A stretch of DNA of 64,000 nucleotides, from positions 124,001 through 188,000 of the forward strand of contig JAJPHI010000011.1 in NCBI GenBank assembly GCA_021325355.1, in the 5' to 3' direction. The notes beneath the pieces are model-generated. The model did no database searches and was not told the origin of the DNA. It saw only the letters and a list, made by a program, of their open reading frames with translations. Shown piece after piece: positions 20,130-29,234 of this stretch (position 1 is the stretch's first letter; every line of letters begins with the position of its first letter). Source of the DNA: Pseudomonadota bacterium. Lineage in GTDB: Bacteria; Desulfobacterota; Binatia; Binatales; Binataceae. The translations under genes were made by a program, and so were the position numbers.

Positions 20130-20349
20130 GGATGCAGCCGAAAAGGGCGCGCGTTACGCCAAGGTCTTTCGTAAAGCCGGAGCCCTGCTTGCTCGCGGCC
20201 GTCACGCCCTGGCCGTGACCACCCTCGAAGAAGGTCGCAAGCTCGCCGAGGCCAATGGCGACCGCGCGATGGCGCGCCGCTTCGCCCGCGAAATCGCACG
20301 CGCGCAACACCCCGACACTCCCCCGGTCTCATCCGAGGACGCCGAGTGA
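20128..20349 (+). CDS. small hypothetical protein
   Basis: 73-aa ORF MDAAEKGARYAKVFRKAGALLARGRHALAVTTLEEGRKLAE..., TPR-like helical; start shares CATG with divergent methyltransferase. Confidence 0.5.
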   Translation: MDAAEKGARYAKVFRKAGALLARGRHALAVTTLEEGRKLAEANGDRAMARRFAREIARAQHPDTPPVSSEDAE

Positions 20350-20505
20350 GCGCCGCAGCATTTCGAACCCGCGACCAGCCATCTTGAACCTGTGACCGGC
20401 CATCGTCCAATCCGCGACTTGACATCGCTCCGATCGTACTTAGCTTCCCATTATCAACAGGCTTCGTACCAAAGATAGTCTGATGAGCGATGGAGGGAAC
20501 AACTC

Positions 20506-20919
20506 GTGGAATTGAGATATGAGAACGCCTGGAACGGTAACGGATGGCTGTACGGTCGCGTCAATCGCCTGCTTGCCGAAATGAATCAGCCGCAGGTGCG
20601 GCGGCCGCCCGCCGAGGTGATCGAAGACAAGGATCAGTACCGGTTCTTCTTCGAGATGCCCGGGCTCAGGAGCGAGTCGATCGACGTTCGCGTGGAAGGC
20701 GATACGCTGCTCGTTGCCGCCGAACGCAAACGCCCCGAATGGGCGCAGGACGCTGAGGTTCACGTCGCGGAGCTCGCCTACGGCCAGTTCAAGCGCGCCT
20801 TTTCCTTGCCCGAGGACGCGGCCACCGATGCGATCCGTGCAAGCTATAAGGACGGCATTCTTGAGGTCAGCGTGAGCAAGCGTCCGGAAGCCAAGCCGGT
20901 CAAGGTTCAGGTGAACTGA
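20506..20919 (+). CDS. Hsp20/alpha-crystallin family small heat-shock protein
   Basis: PPAEVIEDKDQYRFFFEMPGLRSESIDVRVEGDTLLVAAERK, RAFSLPEDAATDAIRASYKDGILEVSVSK. Confidence 0.95.
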   Translation: MELRYENAWNGNGWLYGRVNRLLAEMNQPQVRRPPAEVIEDKDQYRFFFEMPGLRSESIDVRVEGDTLLVAAERKRPEWAQDAEVHVAELAYGQFKRAFSLPEDAATDAIRASYKDGILEVSVSKRPEAKPVKVQVN

Positions 20920-20952
20920 CTAATCCGCTAATCCCCGAGATTCGATTCATTC

Positions 20953-20994
20953 AACGGGCAGGCTCATCGATTGAGCCTGCCCGTTTGGTTTTTT
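20953..20994 (+). terminator. Rho-independent terminator downstream of hsp20
   Basis: aacgggcaggctca-tcgat-tgagcctgcccgtt perfect 14-bp stem followed by tggtttttt. Confidence 0.9.
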
Positions 20995-21194
20995 CGCCTG
21001 CGCAGCTCAGCCATTCCCGCGCAAACCTCGCCGCCATCGCGAGCACTGAAACATCCGCTCGCGCTTCCGGTCACTTTTTCACGCCGTGCGACGAAAGACC
21101 GCGCAAGGCAACCACCAAACCATATAAGCGCAGCGTCATTCGCGGCACATGCCTTGCGCCTTATTCCCTCTGACTGCAACGGAGGTGAAGGAAA

Positions 21195-21485
21195 ATGGCA
21201 GACCATAACCGCGAGAGCGATAAGGACCGGATGGCGGCTGACGAGGCCGGGCGCATGGGCGGTGACAAGCGCCGCGACGAGCACGGCCATCAGAATCCGC
21301 AGGATCGCGGTCCGAAGGATCGCGAACGCTTCGACGAGCATAAAAAGCACGACGACGGCATGGCGCGCAGCCCGCAGGGCGGTCATGCCGGTCAGGCGGG
21401 GCAGGGCGGACCGGCGGACCATGCGCGCGGCGGATCATCCGAGCAGCATGGCCAGGCGGGCCGCCCGAGCCACAAAAACGGCTGA
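21195..21485 (+). CDS. small highly hydrophilic, Gly/His/Asp/Arg-rich protein (stress/disorder-like)
   Basis: RBS-like ggaggtgaagg upstream of ATG; 96 aa, no hydrophobic core, low complexity. Confidence 0.6.
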   Translation: MADHNRESDKDRMAADEAGRMGGDKRRDEHGHQNPQDRGPKDRERFDEHKKHDDGMARSPQGGHAGQAGQGGPADHARGGSSEQHGQAGRPSHKNG

Positions 21486-21505
21486 TCCGGCGGCTTAGCG
21501 CGAGC

Positions 21506-21541
21506 GCGCCGCGCGCGCCGCTTCGGCGGCGCGCGCGGCGC
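21506..21541. terminator. very stable cUUCGg-capped hairpin between convergent genes
   Basis: gcgccgcgcgcgccgc-ttcg-gcggcgcgcgcggcgc, 16 bp stem with UUCG tetraloop. Confidence 0.6.
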
Positions 21542-21564
21542 CTCTTCCTACAACTCGGAGCAAT

Positions 21565-22053
21565 TTAATACTTTTTGTGTTTAAGCGCCCGCTCGAGCTC
21601 GCGCCGCGTGGTCTTGCGCGCGATCGCCTCGCGCTTGTCGTAGAGTTTCTTGCCCTTCGCCAGCGCGATTTCCGCCTTGGCGCGGCCGTCCTTGAAATAG
21701 ATCCGCAGCGGCACCAGCGAGTAGCCGCGCTCGCGCACCCGCCCCCACAGCCGATCGATCTCCCGCCGATGCATCAGGAGCTTGCGCGGTCGGGTCTCCG
21801 CATGACTGAACTGGCCCGCCGGGGCATAGGCGCCGATATGCACGCCGTATAAAAAGATTTCGCCGTTTTTGACCCGGGCGTAGCTGTCGCGCAGGTTAAG
21901 CCGATGCTCGCGCAGCGCCTTGACCTCGGTGCCGACCAACGCCAGGCCGGCCTCGATCACCTCCTCGACAAAAAAGTCGTGGCGCGCCTTGCGATTATCG
22001 GCGACCAGATGAATCCCGTTTCTGGCGTCGGTTCCCGATGAATTCCTGGCCAT
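21565..22053 (-). CDS. smpB: SsrA-binding protein SmpB
   Basis: LVADNRKARHDFFVEEVIEAGLALVGTEVKALREHRLNLRDSYARV; IDRLWGRVRERGYSLVPLRIYFKDGRAKAEIALAKGKKLYDKRE. Confidence 0.97.
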   Translation of the reverse strand: MARNSSGTDARNGIHLVADNRKARHDFFVEEVIEAGLALVGTEVKALREHRLNLRDSYARVKNGEIFLYGVHIGAYAPAGQFSHAETRPRKLLMHRREIDRLWGRVRERGYSLVPLRIYFKDGRAKAEIALAKGKKLYDKREAIARKTTRRELERALKHKKY

Positions 22054-22149
22054 GGCTGAAGGGCCTGCTCAGCTTTGCGACGGTGGCGGCGGGCGATGCG
22101 GCGAGATGCTCGCCGTCCGCGCCTGAGCCATAAGCTCTAGCAAATGCGA

Positions 22150-22177
22150 CGGCCCGCGAGAACGCGCTCGCGGGCCG
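22150..22177 (-). terminator. hairpin downstream of 2-oxoacid oxidoreductase operon
   Basis: cggcccgcgag-aacgcg-ctcgcgggccg perfect 11-bp stem; poor U-tract. Confidence 0.45.
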
Positions 22178-22210
22178 CCGTTCGTCCTCGAGGCCTGCTG
22201 GTCCGCAGGC

Positions 22211-23209
22211 TTATTTCACGGTCCAGACGTCGCCGCGCTTCAGCAGCGCGTCGAGGTCGCCCGGCCCCTGCTTGGCCTTGGCGTCGGCGAGCTGCTGATT
22301 CATCGCCGCGTCGAAGGTCGGACGCGAGGTGGCATAGAACACGCCGATCGGGGTCGGCAGCGGCGGTTCAAAATTGCCCAGCATGAACGCCAGCGCAAGG
22401 TTGGTTTCATCATGAACGACCAGATCGCTCTCACTGACGCCGTTGCCCAACTGCACCACTTCCGGCCGCATCCCGTTCATGCGGATGCCCTTGTCGCGAT
22501 TCTTGCCGAAGATGAGCGGCTTGCCGTGCTCGAGCACGAGCTGATGCTCGGCCTTGATCGGCTTGTCGGTCAGCTCGTTGAATGCGCCGTCGTTGAAGAT
22601 GTTGCAGTTCTGCAGGATCTCGATAAACGAGGCCCCGCGATGGGCATGGGCGCGCTTCAGCATCTCCGCCAGATGCTTCTGTTCGACGTCGAGCGTGCGG
22701 CAGACGAAGGAGGCGTGACTGCCGAGCGCCACGGTGATCGGATTGAACGGAAAATCGACCGAGCCGGCGGGGGTCGACTTGGTGACCTTGCCAACTTCCG
22801 AGGTCGGCGAATACTGGCCCTTGGTCAGGCCGTAGATCTTGTTGTTGAACAGCAGGATCTTCAGATCGACGTTGCGCCGCAGGCAATGAATCAGATGGTT
22901 GCCGCCGATCGAAAGCCCGTCGCCGTCCCCCGTCACCACCCAGACATCCAGGTCGGGCCGCGTTACCTTGAGCCCGGTGGCGAAGGCCGGCGCCCGCCCG
23001 TGAATGGTATGGAAACCGTAGGTGTTCATGTAGTAGGGGAAGCGGCTCGAGCAGCCGATTCCCGAAATGAACACGGTCTTTTCGCGCGGCACCCCGAACT
23101 CCGGCATCTGCTTCTGGACCTGCGCCAGAATCGCGTAGTCACCGCATCCGGGACACCACCGTACTTCCTGATCCGAAACGAAATCCTTGCGGGAAAGTGC
23201 ACTAGCCAT
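22211..23209 (-). CDS. korB: 2-oxoacid:ferredoxin oxidoreductase, beta subunit
   Basis: VRWCPGCGDYAILAQVQK, GIGCSSRFPYYMNTYGFHTIHGRAPAFATGLK, VVTGDGDGLSIGGNHLIH. Confidence 0.93.
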   Translation of the reverse strand: MASALSRKDFVSDQEVRWCPGCGDYAILAQVQKQMPEFGVPREKTVFISGIGCSSRFPYYMNTYGFHTIHGRAPAFATGLKVTRPDLDVWVVTGDGDGLSIGGNHLIHCLRRNVDLKILLFNNKIYGLTKGQYSPTSEVGKVTKSTPAGSVDFPFNPITVALGSHASFVCRTLDVEQKHLAEMLKRAHAHRGASFIEILQNCNIFNDGAFNELTDKPIKAEHQLVLEHGKPLIFGKNRDKGIRMNGMRPEVVQLGNGVSESDLVVHDETNLALAFMLGNFEPPLPTPIGVFYATSRPTFDAAMNQQLADAKAKQGPGDLDALLKRGDVWTVK

Positions 23210-23217
23210 GGGTTTCC

Positions 23218-25125
23218 TCAGTCCTCCAGCGCGCGGGTAATGCGGTTCGTCAGCTCGCTCACTTTGAACGGCCGGCCCTGGATCTTGTTGCAGCCAATCG
23301 CGTCAATCAGATAATCGGCGCGCACCACCTTGATGAGCTGGCCCATGTTCATTTCGGCCACCATGACCTTCCTGAACTTGCGCAACTGATCACCGAGATC
23401 CTGCGGCAGCGGATTCAGATACCGCAGATGGATATGCGATACGCTCTTGCCCTTGCCGCGCAGTTGCTTGACCGCTTCGCGAATCGAGCCGTAGGTCGAA
23501 CCCCAGCCGAGCACCACCAGCTCGCCGCCGTTGGTGTCGCCGAAGATTTCGGTCGGCGGAATTTCACGGACGATTCCGGCAATCTTGCGGGCCCGCGTCC
23601 GCACCATCAGCTCGTTGTTGGCCGGCGAGTAGCTCACGTTACCCGTGCGATCCTCGCCCGAGAGACCGCCGATCCGATGCTCGAGGCCGGGGGTGCCCGG
23701 AATCGCCCACGGCCGCGACAGCGTTTCTTCATCGCGGATATACGGCAGGAAACCCTCCGGATCGGTGCGGAAATCAACCTTGATTTCCGGCAGCCGGCTC
23801 GTCTCCGGCAAGAGCCACGGCTCGGCGCCGTTGGCGAGCTGACCGTCGGTCATCAGGATTACCGGGGTCATGTACTTCACCGCGATCCGCACCGCTTCGT
23901 ACGCGCATTCGAAACAGTCCGCCGGCGTCGCCGCCGCAATCACCGGCAGCGGTGATTCGCCGTGGCGCCCGTAGAGGGCCATCAGCAGATCGGCCTGCTC
24001 CGGCTTGGTCGGCATCCCGGTCGACGGACCCGCGCGCTGGATATCGGTGATAACGATCGGCAGTTCGGTTTTGACCGCGAGCCCAATTGCCTCCGCCTTG
24101 AGGTTCATCCCCGGCCCGGAGGTCGTGGTGATCGCGATCGCCCCGCCGAAGGCCGCGCCGATCGCCGAGCTGACGCCGGCGATCTCGTCTTCCGCCTGGA
24201 AGGTATAGACCGGGAAATTCTTCAGCGCCGCGAGATCATGCAGGACATCGCTCGCCGGCGTAATCGGATACGAGCCGAGAAAGAGCGGCCGCCCCGCCTT
24301 GACCGCCGCGGCGACAAAACCGAGCGCGGTCGCCGTGTTCCCCGTGATATTGCGATATGTCCCCGGCACGATTCGCGCCGGCGGAACCTCGTAGGAACTC
24401 GCGAACATCTCAGTGGTCTCGCCGTAGGCATAGCCGGCGCGCAGCGCCTTGAGGTTCGCGTTGAGCACCTCGGGGGTCTTCTTGAAGCGTCCTTCGAGCC
24501 AGTTGACCGTGCTTTCGATCGGCCGCTGATAGAGCCACGACAGCATCCCGAGGACGAACAGGTTCCGGCAGCGAAAGACCGCGCGGTTGTTGAGCCCGGT
24601 ATCGTGCAGAGCCGTCGTCGTCAGCTTCGTGATATCAACCGTGAAGACCTGGTACTTGTCGAGCGAATGATCGGTCAGCGGATTCGAGGTATAGCCGGCG
24701 CGTTTCAGATTGGCGTCGCTGAAGGCCTCCTTGTCCACGATGATCACGCCGTTGGGCGGCACGTCATCGAGATTGGCCTTGAGCGCCGCCGGATTCATCG
24801 CCACCAGCACCGTTGGCTCGTCGCCGGCGGTAAAAACCTCGCCGCTCGAGAAGTTCACCTGGAAGCCGCTTACGCCGGCGATCGTGCCCGCGGGCGCGCG
24901 AATTTCTGCGGGAAAGTCCGGCAGCGTGGCGATATCGTTGCCGGCCAGCGCCGACTCCGCCGTAAACTGCATCCCCGCCAACTGCATCCCGTCACCCGAG
25001 TCACCCGCAAAGCGGATGACCACGCTGTCCCGGCGTTCGCGCTTATGCGCTGCGCTGCCCCCGATACTCGACGACTGGGCGGCACCGCCCGCCGCTTCAG
25101 GTGGTAAAGCCATCGCGATCCACAC
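23218..25125 (-). CDS. korA: 2-oxoacid:ferredoxin oxidoreductase, fused gamma-alpha subunit
   Basis: VIRFAGDSGDGMQLAG (gamma domain), GSYPITPASDVLHDLAALKNF, TTTSGPGMNLKAEAIGLAV (alpha domain). Confidence 0.93.
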   Translation of the reverse strand: MWIAMALPPEAAGGAAQSSSIGGSAAHKRERRDSVVIRFAGDSGDGMQLAGMQFTAESALAGNDIATLPDFPAEIRAPAGTIAGVSGFQVNFSSGEVFTAGDEPTVLVAMNPAALKANLDDVPPNGVIIVDKEAFSDANLKRAGYTSNPLTDHSLDKYQVFTVDITKLTTTALHDTGLNNRAVFRCRNLFVLGMLSWLYQRPIESTVNWLEGRFKKTPEVLNANLKALRAGYAYGETTEMFASSYEVPPARIVPGTYRNITGNTATALGFVAAAVKAGRPLFLGSYPITPASDVLHDLAALKNFPVYTFQAEDEIAGVSSAIGAAFGGAIAITTTSGPGMNLKAEAIGLAVKTELPIVITDIQRAGPSTGMPTKPEQADLLMALYGRHGESPLPVIAAATPADCFECAYEAVRIAVKYMTPVILMTDGQLANGAEPWLLPETSRLPEIKVDFRTDPEGFLPYIRDEETLSRPWAIPGTPGLEHRIGGLSGEDRTGNVSYSPANNELMVRTRARKIAGIVREIPPTEIFGDTNGGELVVLGWGSTYGSIREAVKQLRGKGKSVSHIHLRYLNPLPQDLGDQLRKFRKVMVAEMNMGQLIKVVRADYLIDAIGCNKIQGRPFKVSELTNRITRALED

Positions 25126-25417
25126 TCCTTACGCCGCTACTCCGCTGGCGTTGGTTTCCTTTGGGGCCGGCCGACCCAAGCTTTGACCGACGCAACGCGC
25201 AATCAGCCTGCCCAAGACAAATCGATACCTGCACCTAACCGTCAGAAGTATAGCTAATAGCATTTTTATGGGGAAGTTCCAGCGAGCCCGACGCCTCGCG
25301 GATTCCGCCGCGCGCCGCTCGCGTCGGCCAATTGCCCCCACCGCCCGCGCGCCGTCTCCGAGCCGCAGAACCCGCGCCAGATAGCGCCTCCCGCGCCGAC
25401 GCAGTAAACTTGCCGCG

Positions 25418-25819
25418 ATGCAGTTCACGGTCACTACGCCGCAGCGCCTCGCCCTGGTCGATATCACCGATCAGGTCAATGCGGCGCTCGCGCGCAGCGC
25501 CGTTAAGGATGGGCTCTGCAACCTGTTTACCACCCATACCACCGCCGCCCTCGTGATCGTCGAGAACTGGGACCCTGACGTCGCCGCCGACCTCCTCCAC
25601 CATCTCGAAAAACTCGTGCCGCGCGACGGCGACTTTCGCCATGCCGAGGGCAACGCGCAGGCCCATATCCTGTCGGCGCTTTACGGCGTGTCGCTGACCG
25701 TGCCCATCCGCGACGGCCAACTGGCCCTCGGCCGCTGGCAGGGCGTGATGCTCGCCGAGTTCGACGGCCCACGCGAGCGCCACGTGCTGGTCACCACTCT
25801 CGGCGCGCTCCCCTCTTAG
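25418..25819 (+). CDS. secondary thiamine-phosphate synthase family protein (YjbQ, TIGR00149-like)
   Basis: LFTTHTTAALVIVENWDPDVAADLL, HAEGNAQAHILSALYG, GRWQGVMLAEFDGPRERHVLV. Confidence 0.92.
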   Translation: MQFTVTTPQRLALVDITDQVNAALARSAVKDGLCNLFTTHTTAALVIVENWDPDVAADLLHHLEKLVPRDGDFRHAEGNAQAHILSALYGVSLTVPIRDGQLALGRWQGVMLAEFDGPRERHVLVTTLGALPS

Positions 25820-25823
25820 CCCG

Positions 25824-26672
25824 ATGGTTCCGGCGGAACTTGACGCTCTGCTCGCGTTTGTGCTCGGCGCGTGTTGCGGCAGTTTCGTCGGCCTGATTGC
25901 TTACCGCCTGCCGCGCGGAATCTCGATCGTCACGCCGCGCTCGTTTTGCGCCGCCTGCCACCGGCCGCTCCCCGGATGGGCCAACGTGCCCCTCGTCTCT
26001 TATCTCCTTTTGCGCGGCCGCTGCGGCGCCTGCCGCGCGCCCATCGGCTTTCGCGCCTTTCTCATCGAACTGACGCTGGCGACCATCGCGCTCTATCTGT
26101 ACCTGCACTTTCCGCTGCCCGACGCCATCGCCCGCCTGGTCTTCTGCGCGCTCCTGCTCGTCGTCGGCCTCATCGATTTCGACTGGCGCGTGATGCCCGA
26201 CGTATGGCCGCTGATTCCCCTCGCCATGCTCGCCGCCTGGTGGATCCTGCCCGAGGTCGGCTGGCGCGATTCCGCGCTCGGACTAGTCGTCGGCGGCGGC
26301 CTGCCGATCGCCGTGGCCGCGGCCTATAAACTGCTCCGTCGCGAGACCGGACTGGCCGCCGCGGATATTTCGCTGGCCGCGCTGAGCGGCGCTTTCCTCG
26401 GATGGTTCGGCGCCCTTTTTACCATCTGCGGCGGCGCGCTGATCGGTGTGATCGGCGGCCTCGCCCTGGCCCTCGACGGCTGGCGCCCGGCCGAGCAGCA
26501 TCTGCCGCAGCCGGTCGCCGAGGCCTATGCGCCCGAGGGTCTCGACCTCGCCCGGGAAAGCCGCCGACCGCTGATGCGCACCGCGGTGCCCTTCGCTCCC
26601 TTCCTCGCCCTCGCCGCGGGCGTCTATGCGCTTTTTCAGCCGCAGCTCGTTCAATGGTATTTTGGTGGATAA
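25824..26672 (+). CDS. prepilin peptidase (A24 family)
   Basis: GSFVGLIAYRLPRGISIV, two CxxC zinc motifs (CAAC, CGAC), GLIDFDWRVMPD aspartate motif. Confidence 0.9.
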   Translation: MVPAELDALLAFVLGACCGSFVGLIAYRLPRGISIVTPRSFCAACHRPLPGWANVPLVSYLLLRGRCGACRAPIGFRAFLIELTLATIALYLYLHFPLPDAIARLVFCALLLVVGLIDFDWRVMPDVWPLIPLAMLAAWWILPEVGWRDSALGLVVGGGLPIAVAAAYKLLRRETGLAAADISLAALSGAFLGWFGALFTICGGALIGVIGGLALALDGWRPAEQHLPQPVAEAYAPEGLDLARESRRPLMRTAVPFAPFLALAAGVYALFQPQLVQWYFGG

Positions 26673-27310
26673 TGCGCGGCTTCTTTGTCACCATCGAGGG
26701 CATCGAAGGATCGGGTAAGACCACGCAGACGCGTCTCCTCGCCGAAGCCCTGCGCCGCCACGGACGCGCCGTGATGCTCACGCATGAACCGGGCGCGACC
26801 CCCGCCGGCGCGGCAATTCGCAGGATCTTTCTTGACGCCTCGATACCGCTGGATCGCACCGCGGAACTGCTCCTGGTCCTCGCCGATCGCGCCCAGCACG
26901 TGCGCGAACAGCTCGCCGAGGAATTGCAGCGCGGCACTATCGTTATCTCCGACCGCTACTGCGATTCGACCATCGCCTACCAGGGCTACGGCCGTCGCTT
27001 CGATCTCAAACTGCTCGACGATCTCAATCGCTTCGCCGGCAACGGCCTCGTCCCGGACCTCACGCTGATTCTCGATTGTCCGGTCGAGGTCGGACTCCGC
27101 CGTGTGCAGGAGCGGCGTTCCAGCGCCGCCCCGATCAATGACCGTTTCGAGGGCGAAAACGCCGAATTCCATCAGCGCGTCCGCGACGGCTTTCTCGCGA
27201 TCGCGCGCCGTGAGCCCGCTCGCACCCGCGTCATCGACGCCACACCCGCGCGCGAGCTGGTCGCGGCGACAATTCAGGCGGTCGTCACCACCGCGCTCGA
27301 GGGCCGATGA
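26672..27310 (+). CDS. tmk: dTMP kinase
   Basis: FFVTIEGIEGSGKTTQTRLLAEAL, THEPGATPAG, ISDRYCDSTIAYQGYGR; TAATG overlap with upstream gene. Confidence 0.96.
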   Translation: MRGFFVTIEGIEGSGKTTQTRLLAEALRRHGRAVMLTHEPGATPAGAAIRRIFLDASIPLDRTAELLLVLADRAQHVREQLAEELQRGTIVISDRYCDSTIAYQGYGRRFDLKLLDDLNRFAGNGLVPDLTLILDCPVEVGLRRVQERRSSAAPINDRFEGENAEFHQRVRDGFLAIARREPARTRVIDATPARELVAATIQAVVTTALEGR

Positions 27311-28368
27311 GTCTCGCCGGCGTGCGCGGCCATCGCGCGGTCATCGACCAGCTATGGCGTGAGCTCGCGCGCCGGCCCGCCCAGGCCTACCTGTTCGTCG
27401 GCCGCTCGGGCATCGGCAAGGCGCTGGTCGCCGCCGGTGTCGCGCACAGCATCCTGTGCGATCGCGCGCCCGGACCGGAGTTCTGCTGCACGCCGGCGAA
27501 CTGCCCCGTAAGGACGCCGCCGCCAAGTCGATCGCGCGCCGGCGCGCCAGCCCCGCGATGCGCCTGTTGCGACGCCTGCGTCCAGGTTGCCGCCGGCCTC
27601 CATCCGGATTTCAGCCACGTCGCGCGCGCCGAGAATCGCACCGACGTGCTCATCGAGCAGGTGCGCGACCTCATCAACAGCCTCGGCGTGCGACCCGCGC
27701 GCGGCCCGCGCCGCATCGCGCTTATCGACGACGCCGAGACCCTCAACCTGCCGGCGCAGAACGCCCTGCTGAAGACCCTCGAAGAGCCCCCCGGCCATAC
27801 TCTGCTCATCCTCGTCTGCGCCAACGAACGCGCGCTGCTCGATACCGTGCGCTCGCGCCTGCGGCCGGTGCGCTTTGCCGCCTTACCGATCGACGCGATC
27901 GCCGATCTGCTGATCAGTCGCGGGATGGCGCCCGCCGCCGCCCGCGCCACCGCGCGGCTCGCTCGCGGCAGCGTCGGCCGCGCCCTGGCGCTGCTCGACG
28001 ATGAATCACAGGCCCCGCCCGAAGCTCAGTTGATTCAGACCCTGGACGAGGTCGCGACGATGGATTTCGGTCGCATTCAGGCCTTCGCCCAGGAGTTCTT
28101 CGGCGCGCGCGAACGCGCGGCCGGAAATTTCGAATTGATCGCCTGCCTGCTGCAAGAGATGGTATTCTCGAAACTGACCGACGATGGAACCAGCCGCGAA
28201 CCGCCAGCCGCCACCCCCGCCGTCGCGCGTCTCGAGCCCGCCATCCTCGCCAAGCTCGCGTACGATGCGGTGGTGGCGCATGCTGCGATCGATTCGATGG
28301 CGACGGCGCGCGTCCAGGCCGAGAACTGGTGGCTTCAAGCCCGTGAGGCCATGCGAGGAAACCGTTGA
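27307..28368 (+). CDS. holB: DNA polymerase III subunit delta'
   Basis: GRSGIGKALVAAGVAHSILC, IDDAETLNLPAQNALLKTLEEPPGHTLLILV. Confidence 0.93.
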   Translation: MSLAGVRGHRAVIDQLWRELARRPAQAYLFVGRSGIGKALVAAGVAHSILCDRAPGPEFCCTPANCPVRTPPPSRSRAGAPAPRCACCDACVQVAAGLHPDFSHVARAENRTDVLIEQVRDLINSLGVRPARGPRRIALIDDAETLNLPAQNALLKTLEEPPGHTLLILVCANERALLDTVRSRLRPVRFAALPIDAIADLLISRGMAPAAARATARLARGSVGRALALLDDESQAPPEAQLIQTLDEVATMDFGRIQAFAQEFFGARERAAGNFELIACLLQEMVFSKLTDDGTSREPPAATPAVARLEPAILAKLAYDAVVAHAAIDSMATARVQAENWWLQAREAMRGNR

Positions 28369-29234
28369 GCAACGAGCCTGATAATTTCGCGCCCGCCGAC
28401 CCCTCCCCGGCCATCGCCGCCGTCAGCCTCGAACGCGCGGGCCATCTCTTCAACTGTATCGCGCGCGGCCTCGACCTCCATCGCGGCGATCGCGTGCTCG
28501 TCGAACTCGAGTCGGGTACCCGGATGGGCACCGTCGAGGTGCCGCCCCATGAACCCGCCGCGACCCTCGATCTGAGCGAATTGCCAACCATCCTGCGTCT
28601 CGCCACCGAACGCGATTTCGACGCCGAGGACGAGAGCCTCGCGCGCCAGCAGCAGGCCGAGCGTCTGTGCGTCGCCCGCATCAATGAGCGCGGCCTGCCG
28701 ATGAAGCTCGTCACCGTCAACTACACGCTCGACGGACGCAAGGCGACCTTTTACTTCATCGCCGAAAATCGCGTCGATTTTCGCGACCTCGTGCGTGACC
28801 TCGCCGGTACCCTGCGCGTTCGCGTCGAGATGAAACAGATCGGCGCCCGCGACGAAGCCAAGGCCGTCGGCGGCCTCGGTCCCTGCGGACGCGAGTTGTG
28901 CTGCTCCTCCTTCCTGCGCGACTTCGATGCGGTTACGGTGCGGATGGCACGCGACCAGGGCCTCGCCCTCAATCCCTCGCGGCTCGCCGGGATGTGCGGG
29001 CGGCTCAAGTGCTGCCTCAAATACGAATACGCGACCTACGCCGAATTGAAGCGCGCCCTGCCAAATCCCGGCAAACGCGTCGAATCGGTCAAAGGCAACG
29101 GCAAGGTGATGCGCCAGAATATCCTCAAGCAGACCATTGACTTGCAGCTCGATGAGGGCGGGATCGTCGAAGTTTCCCTGAGCGATCTGGTGCTCGCCCG
29201 CGACCGCGTCGACGACCCGGCTGACCCTGCATGA
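28365..29234 (+). CDS. ricT: PSP1-domain iron-sulfur protein RicT/YaaT-like (TTG start)
   Basis: VNYTLDGRKATFYFIAENRVDFRDLVRDLAGTLRVRVEMKQIGARDEAKAVGGLGPCGRELCCSSFL...GMCGRLKCCLKYE. Confidence 0.9.
   Translation: MSNEPDNFAPADPSPAIAAVSLERAGHLFNCIARGLDLHRGDRVLVELESGTRMGTVEVPPHEPAATLDLSELPTILRLATERDFDAEDESLARQQQAERLCVARINERGLPMKLVTVNYTLDGRKATFYFIAENRVDFRDLVRDLAGTLRVRVEMKQIGARDEAKAVGGLGPCGRELCCSSFLRDFDAVTVRMARDQGLALNPSRLAGMCGRLKCCLKYEYATYAELKRALPNPGKRVESVKGNGKVMRQNILKQTIDLQLDEGGIVEVSLSDLVLARDRVDDPADPA

Noticed and set aside
20418-20453. Possible heat-shock sigma factor promoter upstream of hsp20 (CTTGACA ... TTCCCATTATC)
   Set aside because: Spacer of about 21 bp is too long for the canonical sigma32 promoter and the -10-like element is weak; not called.
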